64,000 bases of DNA from Clostridium thermobutyricum DSM 4928 (lineage in GTDB: Bacteria; Bacillota; Clostridia; Clostridiales; Clostridiaceae). The DNA lies in NCBI RefSeq assembly GCF_002050515.1, contig NZ_LTAY01000020.1, positions 1 to 64,000 of the forward strand. Direction: 5' to 3'. The position numbers and the translations under genes are program-made. The notes beneath the pieces were generated by a model. It ran no database searches. It had not been told where the DNA came from and saw only the letters and a program-made list of their open reading frames with translations. Positions 1 through 7,668 of this stretch are shown here, one piece after another (position 1 is the first letter of the stretch; every line of letters begins with the position of its first letter).

Positions 1-122
1 AAGATTAGATTTCCCATAGCGTAAGCTAGTAAGATCCCTTGAAGAACACAAGGTTGATAGGTTAGGGGTGTAAGCATGGTAACATGTTCAGCTGACTAAT
101 ACTAATAGATCGAGGGCTTGAC
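1..122 (+). rRNA. rrl: 23S ribosomal RNA, 3' end (partial)
   Basis: The first ~122 bases match the conserved 3' end of bacterial 23S rRNA, including the region around 'gctgactaatactaatagat' followed by 'cgagggcttgacc'. The 5' part lies outside the window. The 5S gene follows about 50 bases later, so this is the tail of an rRNA operon. The exact 3' end is approximate. Confidence 0.93.
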
Positions 123-175
123 CAATAAAAATATCAACAGAATTTGATGTGCAATTTTCAGAGAACATCTGATAA

Positions 176-291
176 TTTGGTGATGATGGCATAGAGGGTA
201 CACTCCTTCCCATTCCGAACAGGAAAGTTAAGCTCTATAACGCCGATGGTACTGCATGGGAGACTGTGTGGGAGAGTAGGAAGTTGCCAAG
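176..291 (+). rRNA. rrf: 5S ribosomal RNA
   Basis: About 116 bases with the hallmark 5S segments 'cccattccgaacaggaaagt' and 'gtactgcatgggagactg'. The 5' end (ttggtgatgatggc) and the 3' end (gaagttgccaa) pair to form helix I. It sits directly after 23S, the usual order. Ends may be off by a few bases. Confidence 0.93.
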
Positions 292-306
292 TGAGAACTC
301 AGGAAG

Positions 307-336
307 AGTCAGTAGATTTATCTACTGGCTTTTTTT
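307..336 (+). terminator. rRNA operon terminator
   Basis: A 10-bp stem (agtcagtaga / tctactggct) with a 4-base loop is followed by seven T. It lies 15 bases after the 5S gene and closes the rRNA operon. Confidence 0.9.
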
Positions 337-518
337 ATTTAAAATAAATATAATTAAATTTAGTTAATAATGATTTTATTTTAAATAATAGATTTGATTT
401 ATTTTATAGTTACTAAATAAATCAACAGATAAAATTTTTAGATTAGAGATTGAATAATAACAATATGCTTCTTATTAAAATAAATATATGGTATTATTTG
501 TATGTGAGGGGGTAAGTT

Positions 519-1274
519 ATGAGATATTTATGGAGTTGTATAGGAGTATTAGCTGTTATTTATTTTATAGTTATTAATATATTAGGTGGAAGAATTTATT
601 TTAGTGAGGTATTTTTAATTTTAGGATTAATTGCAATAGTAATATCAGTTTTCTATAATAAAATATTAAATGTAGATTTTATAAAAAAACATATAAAATT
701 TATTAGGGGATTAATTGTTGCATGTATTTCTATTTTTATTATTTTTGAAACTATGATAATAATGTATCCAAAAAAAAGTTTGGAAAAATCAAATGTTATA
801 ATTGTTTTAGGAGCAGGACTTAGAGGATCTATTCCAAGTTTGACATTAAGATATAGATTGGATTCTACTATTGAATATGTGAATAAAACAGATTATAATG
901 GAAAAATAATTGTAAGTGGAGGGCAAGGTCCAGGCGAGGATATTACTGAAGCTGAGGCAATGAAAAATTATTTAATTGATAAAGGAATTTCTTCTGATAG
1001 AATAATAAAAGAGGATAAATCTACTAGTACAAGTGAAAATTTAAGATTTTCAAAAGAAGTGATTAAAAATAATCTTAATTATGATGTAGGTAAAAATATA
1101 ACAACAACAATAATAACAACTGATTTTCATGCTATGAGAAGTAATATGTTAGCTAAAAGGAATGGATATGAAAATGTTGAATTATATACAACTAGTACTG
1201 AGTGGTATTTAATTCCTAATATGTATTTTAGGGAGTTTTTTGCTTTTATAAAATCATTAATTTTAGATAGATAA
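519..1274 (+). CDS. DUF218 (YdcF/SanA-like) membrane protein
   Basis: A 251-residue protein with three predicted membrane segments (about residues 4-23, 29-46 and 62-82) and then a DUF218 domain (about 92-235). Visible DUF218 landmarks are VLGAGLRG (96-103), SGGQG (133-137), the acidic ITEAEAM stretch and the STSTSEN motif (168-174). The family includes SanA and ElyC, linked to envelope barrier function and envelope polysaccharide metabolism, but the reaction is not established for most members. The start is preceded by a good GAGGGGG ribosome site. It stands after the rRNA terminator and 24 bases before the DUF1653 gene, so the two may be co-transcribed. Family assignment is firm; function is unknown. 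Confidence 0.85.
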   Translation: MRYLWSCIGVLAVIYFIVINILGGRIYFSEVFLILGLIAIVISVFYNKILNVDFIKKHIKFIRGLIVACISIFIIFETMIIMYPKKSLEKSNVIIVLGAGLRGSIPSLTLRYRLDSTIEYVNKTDYNGKIIVSGGQGPGEDITEAEAMKNYLIDKGISSDRIIKEDKSTSTSENLRFSKEVIKNNLNYDVGKNITTTIITTDFHAMRSNMLAKRNGYENVELYTTSTEWYLIPNMYFREFFAFIKSLILDR

Positions 1275-1298
1275 TGTCAATGAAGAGAGGATATTTTT

Positions 1299-1574
1299 AT
1301 GAATAGAAACATTGAAGATTTAAAAGGAAAAGTAGTAAAACATTTTAAAGGAAAATTATATCTTGTAGTAGATATAGTTAAACATAGTGAAACAATGGAA
1401 GAATTAGTTTTATATAAAGCTTTATATGGAGAGTTTGGATTGTTTGTAAGACCTAAAGAAATGTTTTTAAGTGAGGTAGATAAAATTAAATATCCAAACT
1501 GTAATCAAAAATATAGATTTCAATTAATAAATGAAATAGATATAGATAATATAAAAAATTCTATAATTGAGTAA
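1299..1574 (+). CDS. DUF1653 family protein
   Basis: A 91-residue soluble protein. The pattern VVKHFKGKLYLVVDI, then YKALYGEFGLFVRPKEMF, is the DUF1653 signature: a small beta-rich domain found alone or fused to other domains, with no proven function. A GAGAGGA ribosome site lies 9 bases before the ATG. It follows the DUF218 gene by 24 bases on the same strand and ends at a terminator, so it probably closes a two-gene unit. Nothing in the sequence suggests a catalytic site. Confidence 0.8.
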   Translation: MNRNIEDLKGKVVKHFKGKLYLVVDIVKHSETMEELVLYKALYGEFGLFVRPKEMFLSEVDKIKYPNCNQKYRFQLINEIDIDNIKNSIIE

Positions 1575-1593
1575 TTTAAAATTTACAAGATAA

Positions 1594-1628
1594 AATAAGC
1601 TGTCTTTAATTTTTAGACGGCTTATTTT
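1594..1628 (+). terminator. Terminator after DUF1653 gene
   Basis: The stem aataagctgtct / agacggcttatt (one G.T pair) is followed by a T-rich run, 20 bases after the DUF1653 stop codon. Confidence 0.8.
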
Positions 1629-1763
1629 TATGTTAAAAATATAAGAACCAATATTTAATATAATATATATTCATGTGATTAAAATAATAAATTAAAAATA
1701 GATATAATATACATTTATATATATAATATTTATTTATATTTAGCTAAAAAGAAAAAACTTTTT

Positions 1764-1818
1764 ATTGTCAACTATTTATATTTTAATAGTTGACAAATAA
1801 AAAAAAACAATATAATAT
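1764..1818 (+). promoter_or_regulatory. BirA-type operator overlapping the bioY promoter
   Basis: A perfect inverted repeat with 12-bp arms (TTGTCAACTATT and its complement) lies at 1765-1796. The half-sites TTGTCAACT (1765-1773) and AGTTGACAA (1788-1796) are 14 bases apart, the spacing known for the biotin repressor BirA (TTGTAAACC-N14/15-GGTTTACAA). The right arm contains TTGACA (1790-1795), which can act as -35, with TATAAT/TAATAT at 1811-1818 as -10. Binding would cover the promoter. Most of the remaining 447-base gap before bioY is plain AT-rich DNA, implying a leader of about 200 bases. Confidence 0.75.
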
Positions 1819-2021
1819 TTTAATATATTTTGATTATCAAACTATTATAGTTATTTTTATATAACAGTTATTAGATATTACTAGTATAGAAAACTTTATA
1901 ATTTTTATTATGAATATATTTTTTATTTAAATTAAGTATTAAAAATTCATTTAAATAAGATATAAAAAAATAATATTTAATATATGAATTTTATTTTGAA
2001 GAAAAATAAGGAGAAAAGTTT

Positions 2022-2576
2022 ATGAGTTTGAAAACTAGAGATTTAGTTTTAATTTCAATTTTTGCGGCACTTACTGCAATAGGAGCATTTATAAGAATAC
2101 CATTACCAATAGTACCATTCACTTTACAATATTTTTTCTGTGCTTTAGGAGCAATATTATTGGGAGCAAAAAAAGGTGCATTGGCTCAAGTACTTTATAT
2201 TGGGGTTGGATTAATTGGATTTCCTGTATTTACTCAAGGTGGAGGAATTGGATATGTTGTTCAACCTACTTTTGGATATTTAATAGGATTTATTTTTGGA
2301 GCATATGCTATTGGAAGAATAACAGAAAGAATGAAAGAGCTTAGTGCTTTAAAAATTTATTTTGCTGGATTCATGGGACTTATGATTATTTATTTTTTTG
2401 GAGTTATATATATGTATTTCATTTATAATGGATATCTTGGGCAGGCTATGAGTCCTTGGAAAGCTGTTATGGTTGGAATGATAGATTTTCTTCCTAGTGA
2501 TTTATTATTAACTTTGATAATATCATTAGTTGGAATCAGAGTAGTACCAAGACTTAAAAAATTAGGTTATGTCTAA
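2022..2576 (+). CDS. bioY: Biotin ECF transporter S component BioY
   Basis: A 184-residue integral membrane protein with about six hydrophobic helices. It has BioY family features: an N-terminal LISIFAALTAIGAFIRIPLP segment, the FTLQYFFCALGAILLG block, and FPVFTQGGGIGYVVQPTFGY, which lines the biotin site in known BioY structures. BioY binds biotin and works with the energising module EcfT/EcfA, which is not encoded in this window. The start has an AAGGAGA ribosome site. The BirA-type operator ~230 bases upstream supports biotin as substrate and predicts repression when biotin is plentiful. No biosynthetic bio gene is adjacent, consistent with biotin scavenging. Confidence 0.93.
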   Translation: MSLKTRDLVLISIFAALTAIGAFIRIPLPIVPFTLQYFFCALGAILLGAKKGALAQVLYIGVGLIGFPVFTQGGGIGYVVQPTFGYLIGFIFGAYAIGRITERMKELSALKIYFAGFMGLMIIYFFGVIYMYFIYNGYLGQAMSPWKAVMVGMIDFLPSDLLLTLIISLVGIRVVPRLKKLGYV

Positions 2577-3117
2577 ATAGACTAGGAATAATAATGAAAA
2601 AGTTGATAAAAAATAAAGGTCTAATTGGAAAAGAAATAAATAAGAAGATTTAAATTTATATAATTCAGATTTGGTGAATTGTTTTTAGTAGCAAATGATA
2701 TAAGAGAAAATTTTGTGATAATAATATTAATTTATGTGTGATTATTAATTGGAAGATGAGATGGTTCTCTGGAAAATTGAGTTTATTGTTCTTAATTGAA
2801 ATGTTTTGAGCTAATAGAAATGTATATAAAAGCAGTTCCAATTAATTTGTTTGCAGTAATAACAGATGATAAAAGAAGTATTAAGAGAAGAGGTTCCTAG
2901 TATAATAGAAATTTTATATTTATAAATTTAAAAGTAAATGCAAGACTTTTAATATGGAGAAATATTAAATGCAATTAAGGAATAGAGAAAAAGCTTATCA
3001 TTTAATTTTTGTAACTAATGAGATTATAACGAGAAGTTTATTAATTACTTTTGGTAATAATATAAAAAAGATAAAAATAAAAAAGTAATTTATTTAAATA
3101 ATATAATTAATTAAAAA
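2577..3117. other. Long gap after bioY; possible decayed gene
   Basis: There is no intact gene between bioY and the terminator at 3118. Short protein-like stretches lie on the plus strand between frequent stop codons. An example is about 2810-2898, where one frame change would join a run reading ELIEMYIKAVPINLFAVITD; another run near 2990-3088 ends at a TAA. Base composition here is less A/T-monotonous than in neighbouring spacers. This could be the remnant of a dead gene, but I cannot name the family. Confidence 0.3.
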
Positions 3118-3164
3118 GGCTGTAGAAATACTTGTTTTATTACAAATATTTTTACAGCCCTTTT
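3118..3164. terminator. Bidirectional terminator (bioY side / Rrf2 gene)
   Basis: A 17-base arm (ggctgtagaaatacttg, 3118-3134) pairs with 3143-3159 with few mismatches. It is flanked by A-runs on the left and T-runs on the right, so it can end transcription from either direction. It sits 45 bases downstream of the minus-strand Rrf2 gene. Confidence 0.75.
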
Positions 3165-3208
3165 AAATTATAATTTAAAAATATTAAAGTAATTAATATT
3201 AAATTATA

Positions 3209-3604
3209 TTATATTATATCAGCTAAAGTATATTTAGAGAATTCATCAAAAAAGTGAGATAATGAACTATTTATTATTCCTTTCAATTTACAGTTTTCTG
3301 AAAAATAAGGACAACAATCATTATTTTTAAAACATTGAACTATATTTAAATTTTCTTCTGTTATTTTTAAAATATCTCCTAAGTTTATTTCAGATGGGGA
3401 TTTACCAAGTTTTACCCCGCCATTTCTACCTTTTATAGAAATTATATAATCTGTCTTAGCTAATTTATTAATAATTTTTTTTAGGTGATGTTCAGATATT
3501 TCAAGGTTAGTTGCCATTTCTTCTATATTACAAAGTTTTTCATTATTTAAAGCAAGAAACATTAATGATCTAAGAGCATAGTCACTAAATTTAGATAGTT
3601 GCAT
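3209..3604 (-). CDS. NsrR/IscR-like Rrf2 family iron-sulfur repressor
   Basis: A 131-residue protein with the Rrf2 winged helix: SDYALRSLMFLAL at the N-terminus, recognition-helix region ISEHHLKKIINKLAK (about 36-50), and wing KGRNGGVKLGK. Cysteines 91, 97, 98 and 105 (CFKNNDCCPYFSENC) lie where NsrR and IscR ligate their Fe-S cluster. It is transcribed divergently from a haemoglobin gene, which favours an NsrR-like nitric-oxide sensor over an Fe-S assembly regulator; no isc/suf genes are nearby. An AGGAGGC ribosome site precedes the start. A 12-bp palindrome next to its own promoter suggests autoregulation. The NsrR role is inferred from context. Confidence 0.8.
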   Translation of the reverse strand: MQLSKFSDYALRSLMFLALNNEKLCNIEEMATNLEISEHHLKKIINKLAKTDYIISIKGRNGGVKLGKSPSEINLGDILKITEENLNIVQCFKNNDCCPYFSENCKLKGIINSSLSHFFDEFSKYTLADII

Positions 3605-3631
3605 ATTATTTGCCTCCTTAAATTAATATAA

Positions 3632-3649
3632 AGTTATATAACTATTATA
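3632..3649 (-). promoter_or_regulatory. Candidate operator and -10 of the Rrf2 gene
   Basis: AGTTATATAACT (3632-3643) is a perfect 12-bp palindrome. Immediately upstream on the minus strand is a TATAAT hexamer (3649-3644), so the palindrome would lie at the transcription start of the Rrf2 gene. This geometry fits autorepression. The divergent globin promoter lies further right in the same 208-base gap. No binding evidence exists beyond position. Confidence 0.45.
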
Positions 3650-3812
3650 AGAGTTTTTGTGGAAAAAGAAATAGAATTGATATGGTAAAATTTAAAAGAG
3701 TATTTTATTTGCACATTTTAAAAAAATATGATAATATTATTTTAGAAAATAATTATTAATTAATATGATTTATTAAAAACTTAGAATAAATAGAAATATA
3801 GGAGATAGAATT

Positions 3813-4247
3813 ATGTTAGATCAAAAAACAAAAGATATAGTAAAAAGTACAGTTCCAGTTTTAAAGGAACATGGAGTTGAAATAACAACTGAATTTTATA
3901 AGGATATGTTTAAACGTTACCCTGAAGTAAAAAATATGTTTGATATGAGCAAACAAAAATCAGGAGAGCAACCAAAAGCTTTAGCTATGACTGTTCTTGC
4001 AGCAGCACAAAACATAGATAATTTAGAAGTTTTAGCTCCAGCTGTTGAAAGAATAGGAAAAATACATGTTGATGCTAAAGTTAAAGCTGAGCATTATCCA
4101 ATAGTAGGAGAATGTTTATTAAGAGCAATAAAAACTGTATTAGGAGATTCAGCTACAGATGAAATAATAGAAGCTTGGGGACAAGCTTATGAAGAAATTG
4201 CTAAAATTTTTATAAATGCAGAAAATAAAATGTATGAAGCAAAATAA
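3813..4247 (+). CDS. Single-domain bacterial haemoglobin (Vitreoscilla-type)
   Basis: A 144-residue globin without a flavin reductase domain. Key haem-pocket residues fall at the same positions as in Vitreoscilla haemoglobin: Tyr29 (B10), Gln53 (E7) followed by Pro54, and proximal His85 (in KIHVDAK), followed by the family motif AEHYPIVGE. Such proteins bind O2 and NO. In an anaerobe the likely role is NO dioxygenation or O2 scavenging, needing a separate reductase. A GGAGA ribosome site precedes the ATG. It is divergent from the NsrR-like repressor, and hcp lies about 4.3 kb downstream, so an NO-stress function is likely. Confidence 0.9.
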   Translation: MLDQKTKDIVKSTVPVLKEHGVEITTEFYKDMFKRYPEVKNMFDMSKQKSGEQPKALAMTVLAAAQNIDNLEVLAPAVERIGKIHVDAKVKAEHYPIVGECLLRAIKTVLGDSATDEIIEAWGQAYEEIAKIFINAENKMYEAK

Positions 4248-4301
4248 TTTTTAAATAATTCCCACATAATAAAATAAAATTTTTCTCAATAAATAATAAA
4301 A

Positions 4302-4352
4302 AATAAGTACATAATAAATGTATAAAATAGGTGTATAAAATAAGTGCATAAA
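4302..4352 (+). repeat. Four imperfect 13-14 bp repeats
   Basis: Units resembling aataagtgtataaa occur four times head to tail (starting near 4302, 4313, 4326 and 4339) just before the globin terminator. They look like slippage-type repeats in a non-coding spacer. Confidence 0.5.
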
Positions 4353-4354
4353 AA

Positions 4355-4390
4355 AGTCTAGATAATTAATATTCTAGGCTTTTTATTTTT
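4355..4390 (+). terminator. Terminator after globin gene
   Basis: The stem agtctaga / tctaggct (one G.T pair) is followed by 'tttttattttt'. It lies ~110 bases past the globin stop. Confidence 0.7.
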
Positions 4391-4409
4391 ATTAGAATTA
4401 TTGTATATA

Positions 4410-4450
4410 AAAAGTGTCACAAAATTCTTCAATAATTTTGTGACACTTTT
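4410..4450 (-). terminator. Terminator of mltG (bidirectional form)
   Basis: A perfect 17-bp stem (aaaagtgtcacaaaatt at 4410-4426; complement at 4434-4450) abuts the mltG stop codon on the minus strand, with T-rich sequence beyond it on both sides. Confidence 0.85.
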
Positions 4451-4452
4451 CA

Positions 4453-5463
4453 TTAATTGATAACTTTATTTTTTTCTGCTGTAAAATCTTTGAAATTATC
4501 AGTAAAGAAGCTATGATTACTAGTTAAGATATAATATAAATATTTTGTGTTATTAGGCTTTAATGCAGCTTCTATTGCTTGTTTTCCAGGGTTACAAATT
4601 GGTCCAATTGGTAATCCTTTATTTAAATAAGTATTATATGGTGATTGTGTTTTTAAATCTTTATCATAAACTTTAGTTACATTTTCACCAAGTTTATCCA
4701 TTGAATATAAAACTGTATCATCCATTTGTAATGGCATATTAGCTTTTAATCTATTATCTATAACTGAAGAAACATTTTTCATTTGTTCAGGAGTTTTAGC
4801 TTCTTTTTCTATTATAGATGCTTTAGTAACAGTTTCATTAATTTGAGCTGGAGTAATTTTAACACCTGTTTCTTTTATAGATGCATCTAATTCAGCAACA
4901 AAAGTATTAATCATAGTTTCTATAACTGTATTAACTGATTCACCTTTTTTGAAAGCGTAAGTAGTTGGGAATAAATATCCTTCAAGTTGATATTTTCTTC
5001 CTTGAACTGGTTTTATAAACTCTGGTAATTTATAATTATTTACTGCATTTATAAAATCTTGTTTGCTGAACATACCAATTTTATCAAATATTCCTGCTAT
5101 TTGATTTACAGTGTATCCTTCAGGAATTACAACAGTTATAGTTTTTTGATCCTTTAATATATTTAAAAATTGTTTTACAGTTACTTTTGAATTAATAGTA
5201 TATTGTCCTGGCATTAAACTAGGTTTACCAGTAACACTAGTATACATTTCAATAAGATTTTTATCTTTTATAATATTTTTTTCTGATAAGTCATTTAAAA
5301 CATCATTAAAGTTTTCTTTTGTGTTTATTACAAAACTAACATTAGGTTTGTCTGTATTAAATGGTTTAACAGAAGGTATTATAAGGAAGAAAGCAGAAAC
5401 AGCTATAATAATAATTACTACAATGGTTATAATTATTCCGATAATTAATTTTTTCTTTTTCAA
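4453..5463 (-). CDS. mltG: Endolytic murein transglycosylase MltG (YceG-like)
   Basis: A 336-residue protein anchored by one N-terminal membrane helix (about residues 5-30), followed by an extracytoplasmic YceG domain. MltG cuts nascent glycan strands and sets chain length at the septum. Visible family motifs are EGYLFPTTY (161-169), ASIIEKEA with the presumed catalytic Glu219, and DNRLKANMPLQMDDTV. I chose the TTG at 5463 because GGAGG lies 8 bases upstream; the TTG at 5478 would leave the ribosome site inside the gene. It is a single gene with its own terminator. The usual yrrK/ruvX neighbours are absent here. Confidence 0.9.
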   Translation of the reverse strand: MKKKKLIIGIIITIVVIIIIAVSAFFLIIPSVKPFNTDKPNVSFVINTKENFNDVLNDLSEKNIIKDKNLIEMYTSVTGKPSLMPGQYTINSKVTVKQFLNILKDQKTITVVIPEGYTVNQIAGIFDKIGMFSKQDFINAVNNYKLPEFIKPVQGRKYQLEGYLFPTTYAFKKGESVNTVIETMINTFVAELDASIKETGVKITPAQINETVTKASIIEKEAKTPEQMKNVSSVIDNRLKANMPLQMDDTVLYSMDKLGENVTKVYDKDLKTQSPYNTYLNKGLPIGPICNPGKQAIEAALKPNNTKYLYYILTSNHSFFTDNFKDFTAEKNKVIN

Positions 5464-5670
5464 AATAACAACCTCCAATTTAGATTTTAACTTAATTATA
5501 CATTAATTTTAACAATGTTAACCTTAATAGAGTTATAATTAACAATAATTACATATTTTTAAAATAATTGATTCTTATATATAGTGGAAAATTTTTTAAG
5601 CAAATTTTATATAATTTTATAAAATTTTTATAATTATATTATTTGATTTTTATAAGGAGAGAATATAATT

Positions 5671-5702
5671 ACCTCATAAACAAAAGCGAAAGCTTAGGAG
5701 GT
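5671..5702 (+). promoter_or_regulatory. Hairpin masking the ribosome site of the His-rich gene
   Basis: ACCTC (5671-5675) is complementary to GAGGT (5698-5702), part of the AGGAGGT ribosome site. Between them AAGC-GAAA-GCTT (5684-5695) makes a short hairpin with a stable GNRA loop. Together they form an element that would hide the ribosome site of the downstream gene. Control by this structure is inferred. Confidence 0.45.
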
Positions 5703-5708
5703 AGTGAA

Positions 5709-6386
5709 ATGAATAAATTAGAAGTATTATATAAAATGTCAAAGGCTATGAAAGAAAAAGAAAAAATTTCAGGAACAGTAAATTTAGTAGGAACTTCAGA
5801 AAAAGGAGAATTTGCTAATATAACAAATAATTTTGAGAAAGATATAAAAAACAAAAAAATGAAAATAGATGCTAAATTAAATGTAAATACAGAAGAGGTT
5901 AAAGCTGAAAAAGATATAGTAAAAGAGTTTGATTTTGAAAAATTACATGAAGGACATAGACATGGTGGACATCATTGTGGAAGAGGAAATGGACATATGC
6001 ATGGTCATGGAAGATGTGGAAATAAATTTGAAAAATTAGAATTCTTATTTAAAACTTTAAATGATATGGAACTTTCAGAAGAAGGAGATTTAAAAGTTAT
6101 AACTTTAGATATAAAGGACATTATTAAAAAGAAAAAGGAAAAGATGAAAGAATTCCACAAAAATCACGAACATCATGGACATCATCATCATATGGAAGAT
6201 GGAAAATGTGAAGAGTTAAAAGAAGTGTTTAAAATCAAACATGCAATCTTCAAAGAAATTTTAAGTTGCGAATCTGAGAAAGCGGTATTAAGATTAATTA
6301 TAGATAAAGATTTTACAATCAAGAGTGTTGAAGTAAAATCTGAAGGGGATAAAAAAGTAGAATTTAAAGCAGATTTAAATTATTAA
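5709..6386 (+). CDS. Histidine-rich hypothetical protein
   Basis: A 225-residue charged protein without signal peptide or membrane segment. Two histidine clusters stand out: one near residues 80-105 (LHEGHRHGGHHC, then HMHGHGRC, eight His and two Cys) and one near 155-170 (HKNHEHHGHHHH). The flanks look like lysine/glutamate-rich helices and a C-terminal beta-like end. Such clusters bind Ni, Zn, Cu or Co in other proteins, suggesting metal storage, buffering or sensing. The start at 5709 has AGGAGGT seven bases upstream; an earlier ATG at 5643 lacks this and would lie before the ribosome-site hairpin. It is followed, after a terminator, by a kinase that is also His-rich. I do not recognise the family. 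Confidence 0.75.
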   Translation: MNKLEVLYKMSKAMKEKEKISGTVNLVGTSEKGEFANITNNFEKDIKNKKMKIDAKLNVNTEEVKAEKDIVKEFDFEKLHEGHRHGGHHCGRGNGHMHGHGRCGNKFEKLEFLFKTLNDMELSEEGDLKVITLDIKDIIKKKKEKMKEFHKNHEHHGHHHHMEDGKCEELKEVFKIKHAIFKEILSCESEKAVLRLIIDKDFTIKSVEVKSEGDKKVEFKADLNY

Positions 6387-6395
6387 TATGATTTT

Positions 6396-6427
6396 TAGGC
6401 TATATCTTTTGGTATAGCCTAATTTTA
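6396..6427 (+). terminator. Terminator between His-rich gene and kinase
   Basis: The 9-bp stem taggctata / tatagccta with an 8-base loop is followed by a short T-run. It may reduce but not abolish read-through into the kinase gene 21 bases later. Confidence 0.7.
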
Positions 6428-6447
6428 TATTTTGAAAGGAGATTATT

Positions 6448-7668
6448 TTGAAACATAATTTTACGAAAAAAGATATAATTATAGAAATAGAAAAAAGACA
6501 TAGGGAACATCGCATGCATCATCAAAAAAATTATGGACATCATAGAAAACATAATATACATCATAGAGAATTTCATAAAGAAATGGTTGATAGAAAATTG
6601 AATGAGTTATTCTTTTTACATAAATATATGAAAATATTTAGGAAGATAACTCTTATAGTAAGTATAGTTATTATATTATTTTTATTAAAAGTAATTGGAT
6701 TTAAACTGGCAACATGGCTTATAATATTAGTTCTAATAATAAATGAAGGAACAATAGTTTATATGATATCCAGAATGGAAAAAAGATTTGTAAAGCCAAT
6801 GGAAAAGCTTCAATCAGGAGTAAGAAAAATTGCAGATGGAGATTATACTGTTAGATTAGAAACAGATACGAAAAATGAAATTGGAATTTTAACTAGAGAA
6901 TTTAATAAAATGGCTTCGAAGTTAGAAGAGGGAGAGAAGATAAAAAAGGAATATGAAGAGAATAGAAAAGCTCTTTTAGCAAATGTGTCTCATGATTTAA
7001 AGACTCCTATAACTTGCATAAATGGATATGTAGAAGGACTTTTAGAAAATGTTGTTTCAAAAGATAATGTAGACAATTATTTAAAGGTAATAAAAAGTAA
7101 TGCAGAGTATATGAATAGATTAATTGACGATTTATTCTTATTTTCTAAGCTAGATATGCAAAAGCTAGATTTTAAATTTGAAAAAACAAATATAAAATTA
7201 TATTTAAATGATATAGTTGAAGAATTTAGTTTTATATTAGATGAGAAAGAGATTAAATTTAGTTATGAGGAAAGTATAGATACTGAAACTTTTGTTAATA
7301 TAGATGGCAAAAGATTATATAGATCAATACGAAATATTTTAGATAATGCAATTAAATATGGATTAGACAAAGAAAATTTAAAAATTGAAATGATGCTTTA
7401 TAAAGATAAAGATAGTATATTTATAGTTATAGAAGATAATGGGTTTGGTATAGAAAAAGATAAAGTTGATAAAATATTCCAAAGATTTTATAGAGTAGAT
7501 AAAGAAAGAACAAAAGATATAAATAGTACGGGACTTGGACTTGCAATAACTAAAGAAATAGTAGATGCACATAAAGGAGAGATATATGTAAGTAGTGAGG
7601 TTAATATAGGAACAAACTTTACTATAAGATTACCTATATTTAAGGAGGACAAAAATAATGGGGAGTAA
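6448..7668 (+). CDS. Sensor histidine kinase with His-rich cytoplasmic tail
   Basis: A 406-residue kinase. Residues 3-43 hold eleven histidines (HREHRMHH, GHHRKHNIHH) ahead of the first membrane helix (about 66-84). The second helix (about 87-106) follows after only a short turn, so there is almost no external sensor domain. Then come HAMP (107-160), HisKA with phospho-acceptor His182 in ANVSHDLKTP, and HATPase with RNILDNAIKYG, DNGFGI and STGLGLAI. The His-rich tail before the hairpin is a plausible intracellular metal sensor. The TTG start has AAAGGAG seven bases upstream. The response regulator overlaps by 11 bases, indicating coupled expression. Confidence 0.88.
   Translation: MKHNFTKKDIIIEIEKRHREHRMHHQKNYGHHRKHNIHHREFHKEMVDRKLNELFFLHKYMKIFRKITLIVSIVIILFLLKVIGFKLATWLIILVLIINEGTIVYMISRMEKRFVKPMEKLQSGVRKIADGDYTVRLETDTKNEIGILTREFNKMASKLEEGEKIKKEYEENRKALLANVSHDLKTPITCINGYVEGLLENVVSKDNVDNYLKVIKSNAEYMNRLIDDLFLFSKLDMQKLDFKFEKTNIKLYLNDIVEEFSFILDEKEIKFSYEESIDTETFVNIDGKRLYRSIRNILDNAIKYGLDKENLKIEMMLYKDKDSIFIVIEDNGFGIEKDKVDKIFQRFYRVDKERTKDINSTGLGLAITKEIVDAHKGEIYVSSEVNIGTNFTIRLPIFKEDKNNGE

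Noticed and set aside
2594..2653. 19-codon frame after bioY (MKKLIKNKGL...)
   Set aside because: No ribosome site and too short; possibly a scrap of the decayed region.
4302..4352. CRISPR-like array
   Set aside because: Units are only 13-14 bases, imperfect and without spacers; no cas genes in the window.
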